In this document: piece after piece, positions 6,671 to 8,540 of the stretch | How the letters are laid out: every line of letters begins with the position of its first letter | Numbering within the stretch: the stretch's first letter is position 1 | Source: Clostridia bacterium | Lineage (GTDB): Bacteria; Bacillota_A; Clostridia; Oscillospirales; CAG-272 | Assembly: GCA_017472105.1 (NCBI GenBank) | Contig: JAFUQY010000085.1 | Location: forward strand, 1-8,540 | Direction of reading: 5' to 3' | Length of the DNA stretch: 8,540 bases | Notes under the pieces: generated by a model | Databases searched by the model: none | What the model was told of the DNA's origin: nothing | The model's input: only the letters and a program-made list of their open reading frames with translations | Made by a program: the position numbers and the translations under genes

Positions 6671-7609
6671 TTACAGTTTTTCCGCCGTTCTCAGCTTTGC
6701 GCTTCTGGAACGGGGATTGACTTCCATTTCCTCATCCGTGGGAAGGATGGGCTTTCTGGACAGGAGCCTGATTTTCGGCTTTCCTCCGCAGGTGCATACC
6801 GGGAATTCCGGCGGGCAGGTACATCCTGTCGAGAGTTTCTTGAAGGTCTCCTTGGTGATTCTGTCTTCGAGGGAGTGGAAGGTGATGACCGCCATCCGTC
6901 CGCCGGGTCTGAGTCTCGCGCATGCGTCCTCAATTGACGGTGCGATGGCATCCAGTTCCCCGTTGACCTCGATCCGGATTGCCTGAAAGGTGCGGCGCGC
7001 GGGATTCTGTGCTTCCTTCATGCGCTGTGCCGCGGGAATTGCCTGCGAGATGATATCCGCAAGCTCCGTGGTGGTTTCAATGGGCTTCTGCTGTCTGACT
7101 TCGGCGATGTGCTGTGCGATTCTTCCGGCAAACCGTTCTTCGCCGTAGTCTTTGATGATGCGGCGCAGCTCGTATTCGTCGTAGAAGTTGACCACATCGT
7201 ACGCGGAGCGGGTTTCCTGCCGGTCCATGCGCATGTCAAGCGGAGCGTCCTTGGAGTAGGAGAATCCGCGGTCACCTTCGTCCAGCTGATGGGAGGAGAC
7301 GCCGAGGTCCCACATGATGCCGTCGATCTGTTCAATCCCGAGCATGTCAAGCGCGGAGGCGACATTTCGGAAGTTCGATTTCACGATGGTGAACCTGTCG
7401 CTGTACGGTTCCAGACGTGCGGTGCATGCGGCAATCGCGTCGTCGTCGCGGTCAAGGCAGATGAGGCGTGAGCCTTCGGGGAGGCGTTTTGCGATTTCAA
7501 AGGAATGTCCGCCGCCTCCGGCAGTACAGTCCACGTAAATGCCGCCGCGTTCGGGGTTCAGTGCTTCCATGCACTCCCGCGCCATGACGGACACATGATT
7601 GAATTCCAT
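6671..7609 (-). CDS. rsmH: RsmH (MraW), 16S rRNA (cytosine1402-N4)-methyltransferase
   Basis: 312-residue SAM-dependent enzyme that methylates N4 of C1402 in the ribosomal P site of 16S rRNA. Family motifs are clear: HVSVMARECMEAL at the start, the SAM-binding loop DCTAGGGGHS (27-36), MWDLGVSSHQLDEGDRGFSY (99-118), PLDMRMD (123-129), NPARRTFQAIRIEVNGEL (202-219), ITFHSLEDR (242-250) and the end RSRSAKLRTAEKL (300-312). A CxC-x6-CxC cluster (C263, C265, C272, C274) before GGKPKI is common in Firmicute RsmH and could bind metal; that role is an inference. The ATG at 7609 gives the usual family start, but its upstream sequence has no strong ribosome site (only a GAAAG-like stretch). It lies 24 bases after the mraZ stop, so coupled translation is plausible. 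Confidence 0.97.
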   Translation of the reverse strand: MEFNHVSVMARECMEALNPERGGIYVDCTAGGGGHSFEIAKRLPEGSRLICLDRDDDAIAACTARLEPYSDRFTIVKSNFRNVASALDMLGIEQIDGIMWDLGVSSHQLDEGDRGFSYSKDAPLDMRMDRQETRSAYDVVNFYDEYELRRIIKDYGEERFAGRIAQHIAEVRQQKPIETTTELADIISQAIPAAQRMKEAQNPARRTFQAIRIEVNGELDAIAPSIEDACARLRPGGRMAVITFHSLEDRITKETFKKLSTGCTCPPEFPVCTCGGKPKIRLLSRKPILPTDEEMEVNPRSRSAKLRTAEKL

Positions 7610-7633
7610 AATTTTCTTTCGTCGTTTGTGTGA

Positions 7634-8053
7634 TTACAGTCCGAGTTCCTGAAGCAGGTCGTTGAAGTTTTCGGGCTCTTCGTCGAGGTTGAGGGCGTTC
7701 CAGGTTTCTTCGTCCCAGATTTCGGCGTACTTGCCGCAGCCTACGGTGATGATGCTCTTTTTGATGCCGGCGAAATCCAGCATTTCCTGCGGGAGCTGTA
7801 CGCGGCCCTGGGAGTCGGGCGTGACTTCGATGGAGTTTGAATAAATATAGCGCGTGATCTGACGGACCTGCGTCTTGGGCAGTTCACTGATTTTTCTGGC
7901 GTAATTTTCCCACTCCTCAGCGGAATAAACGGTCAGGCATTTATCGCTTCCGCGAAGAATCGTGACGGTTTCTCCGAACTGTTCCTTGAGTCTGGAAGGG
8001 ATAATCAGTCTGTTCTTCGCGTCAAGCGAGTGATAATATTTACCTGTCAGCAC
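7634..8053 (-). CDS. mraZ: MraZ, transcriptional regulator of the dcw cluster
   Basis: 139-residue DNA-binding protein of the SpoVT/AbrB-like fold, first gene of the cluster. It carries the two expected DXXXR loops: DAKNR (11-15, where DxKGR is usual) and DSQGR (80-84). Known MraZ proteins form rings, bind short direct repeats at about 10-base spacing near their own promoter, and regulate the cluster. The frame stays open to GTG 8098, with ATG codons at 8080 and 8062. I chose GTG 8053 because it gives MLTGKYYHSLD, the typical family start, and lies nine bases after AGGAG (8063-8067). ATG 8062 is too close to that site, and the promoter at 8110-8138 puts transcription start near 8101-8103, leaving no room for a ribosome site before 8098. 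If ATG 8062 is used the protein gains three residues. Confidence 0.93.
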   Translation of the reverse strand: MLTGKYYHSLDAKNRLIIPSRLKEQFGETVTILRGSDKCLTVYSAEEWENYARKISELPKTQVRQITRYIYSNSIEVTPDSQGRVQLPQEMLDFAGIKKSIITVGCGKYAEIWDEETWNALNLDEEPENFNDLLQELGL

Positions 8054-8062
8054 GACGCACAT

Positions 8063-8070
8063 CTCCTCCC
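8063..8070 (-). promoter_or_regulatory. Ribosome binding site of mraZ
   Basis: GGGAGGAG is the only strong Shine-Dalgarno sequence upstream of mraZ. Its last base is nine bases from GTG 8053 but directly abuts ATG 8062, which favours the GTG start. Confidence 0.6.
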
Positions 8071-8084
8071 TTTCGCTCATTTTT

Positions 8085-8098
8085 GTGGGATTTTCCAC
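8085..8098. promoter_or_regulatory. GTGG/CCAC inverted repeat in the mraZ leader
   Basis: GTGGGATTTTCCAC has GTGG and CCAC arms whose starts are 10 bases apart. It sits just after the predicted transcription start and before the ribosome site. Reported MraZ boxes contain GTGG or TGGG cores, so this could be an operator arm, but those boxes are normally direct repeats. It could equally form a weak RNA hairpin. Confidence 0.3.
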
Positions 8099-8109
8099 CC
8101 TCGCGTAAT

Positions 8110-8138
8110 ATTATAACCCAATCCCGGTAAATAATCAA
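8110..8138 (-). promoter_or_regulatory. Sigma-A-type promoter for mraZ and the dcw operon (P1)
   Basis: -35 TTGATT (8133-8138), a 17-base spacer, and a perfect -10 TATAAT (8110-8115). Transcription would start near 8101-8103, giving a leader of about 50 bases before GTG 8053. No other strong promoter is evident within the operon, so this is the likely main promoter for the whole cluster. Confidence 0.8.
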
Positions 8139-8164
8139 GAGGTTTGGCTAAAAAATCCGGCGAT

Positions 8165-8193
8165 ATTATATTAAAAAGTTCAGTTTTTCATCC
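8165..8193 (-). promoter_or_regulatory. Possible second promoter (P2) upstream of P1
   Basis: A second perfect TATAAT lies at 8165-8170 in an AT-rich stretch, but its -35 position (8188-8193, GGATGA at 17-base spacing) is poor. That region touches the GGAAATGG direct repeats, so a bound regulator there could block or replace the -35 contact. Weak evidence. Confidence 0.3.
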
Positions 8194-8209
8194 ATTTCCC
8201 GCCATTTCC
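8192..8209 (-). promoter_or_regulatory. Candidate MraZ operator: two GGAAATGG direct repeats
   Basis: On the coding strand GGAAATGG occurs at 8202-8209 and 8192-8199, exactly 10 bases apart. Known MraZ sites are tandem G-rich boxes (TGGG or AAAGTGG cores) at 10-base period upstream of mraZ. The core here differs from those, and only two clear copies exist, so the assignment is an inference from place and spacing. Confidence 0.4.
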
Positions 8210-8217
8210 GCTCTCAC

Positions 8218-8280
8218 CCGACAAGGGTATCCGACAATGTGCGTCACGGTGCGTCAATCCGCGCTTTCCCGACCGTTCCC
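8218..8280. repeat. Cluster of short direct repeats upstream of mraZ
   Basis: On the plus strand: CCGACAA at 8218-8224 and 8231-8237 (period 13); GTGCGTCA at 8239-8246 and 8249-8256 (period 10); TTCCC at 8266-8270 and 8276-8280 (period 10). With the GGAAATGG pair next to it, four different repeat pairs lie within about 90 bases, three of them in phase with the DNA helix. No gene with a ribosome site covers them. They may be binding sites for more than one regulator. Confidence 0.4.
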
Positions 8281-8410
8281 GCGGACTTCGATTTTTCCAG
8301 TATATGTAAATTTTCGCTCTTCCTGAAGCAGGTCTTTGTTCATACTTATGTCATTTTTATGTGCGTATTTTTTAATATCATTGCCATTTTAAATTTACAA
8401 TTACGGGCGC
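8281..8410. other. AT-rich stretch between the upstream terminator and the mraZ control region
   Basis: No recognised gene. The part from about 8340 to 8400 is very AT-rich. On the minus strand TTGTAA (8395-8400) and TATTAA (8372-8377) are 17 bases apart and could be a weak promoter. A 29-codon open frame runs from ATG 8343 to TGA 8254 but lacks a ribosome binding site. I see nothing else in it. Confidence 0.4.
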
Positions 8411-8453
8411 AAAAAATCCCGCAGACCGTGCTCATTCAGACGCATCCGCGGGA
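8411..8453 (-). terminator. Intrinsic terminator of the gene upstream of mraZ
   Basis: On the minus strand TCCCGC (8448-8453) pairs with GCGGGA (8417-8422), followed at once by six T (8411-8416). The 25-base interior can form a further imperfect stem. It lies 23 bases after the stop codon at 8477-8479 and separates that gene from the dcw operon. Confidence 0.75.
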
Positions 8454-8476
8454 ATTTCTGTTATTCAGTTATAGCT

Positions 8477-8540
8477 TCACGCTTTTGTCAGTTCCGCGAG
8501 GATCAGCTTTTCCGTCACAGCAGGGTCAGCCGCACCGCCC
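8477..8540 (-). CDS. C-terminal end of an unidentified protein
   Basis: A minus-strand frame enters from the right edge and ends at TGA 8477-8479. The visible residues are GGADPAVTEKLILAELTKA, a plausible helical C-terminus. The strong minus-strand terminator just downstream supports this strand and frame. Too little is present to name a family. Plus-strand frames here are also open but have no such support. Confidence 0.55.
   Translation of the reverse strand, partial: GGAADPAVTEKLILAELTKA

Noticed and set aside
6790..6850. Four-cysteine cluster in RsmH as something unusual
   Set aside because: A CxC-x6-CxC segment at this place is, as far as I know, common in Firmicute RsmH, so it is noted in the gene entry only.
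8144..8326. 60-codon plus-strand frame over the mraZ promoter region
   Set aside because: It has no ribosome binding site, overlaps promoter elements and direct repeats, and has no recognisable product.

Overview
This window is a nearly complete stretch of a bacterial division and cell wall (dcw) cluster, all read from the minus strand. In transcription order (right to left) it holds the tail of an unidentified gene with its own terminator, a roughly 370-base control region, mraZ, rsmH, an ftsL-like gene, one class B penicillin-binding protein with PASTA repeats, murE, murF, and the first 26 codons of mraY, which runs off the left edge. Several points suggest a Firmicute of the class Clostridia: strong GGAGG-type ribosome binding sites, the order murE-murF-mraY, a PASTA-bearing division PBP, a cysteine-rich Firmicute-type RsmH, and moderately GC-rich genes with AT-rich control regions. 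The MurE motif DNPR predicts meso-diaminopimelate peptidoglycan. I cannot name a genus.

Region by region. 8477-8540 is the C-terminal end of an unknown gene, and 8411-8453 is its intrinsic terminator. 8054-8410 is the mraZ control region. It carries a near-consensus sigma-A promoter (TTGATT, 17 bases, TATAAT), a second TATAAT upstream, and several short direct repeats, three of them spaced exactly 10 bases. One of these is a plausible MraZ operator. 1-8053 is the operon itself. Gaps are 24 to 63 bases between most genes, but 133 bases between ftsL and the PBP, about 130 between the PBP and murE, and 147 between murF and mraY. These three long gaps contain small hairpins. Two of them look like arrays of short palindromes separated by a recurring (G/A)TGAAG box.

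How the genes work together: MraZ is a DNA-binding regulator that commonly controls its own cluster. RsmH methylates 16S rRNA. The FtsL-like protein and the PBP belong to the septal (or, in spore formers, sporulation) wall synthesis machine. MurE and MurF add the third amino acid and D-Ala-D-Ala to the UDP-MurNAc peptide, and MraY transfers the finished precursor to the lipid carrier.

Several starts were moved from the longest possible reading frame: mraZ to GTG 8053, murF to ATG 1685, and murE to ATG 3241. I found no mobile element, CRISPR array, tRNA, rRNA or exotic system. The items most worth a second look are the intergenic palindrome arrays, the phased repeats upstream of mraZ, the long N-terminal extension of the FtsL-like protein, and the SpoVD-like cysteine pair in the PBP.
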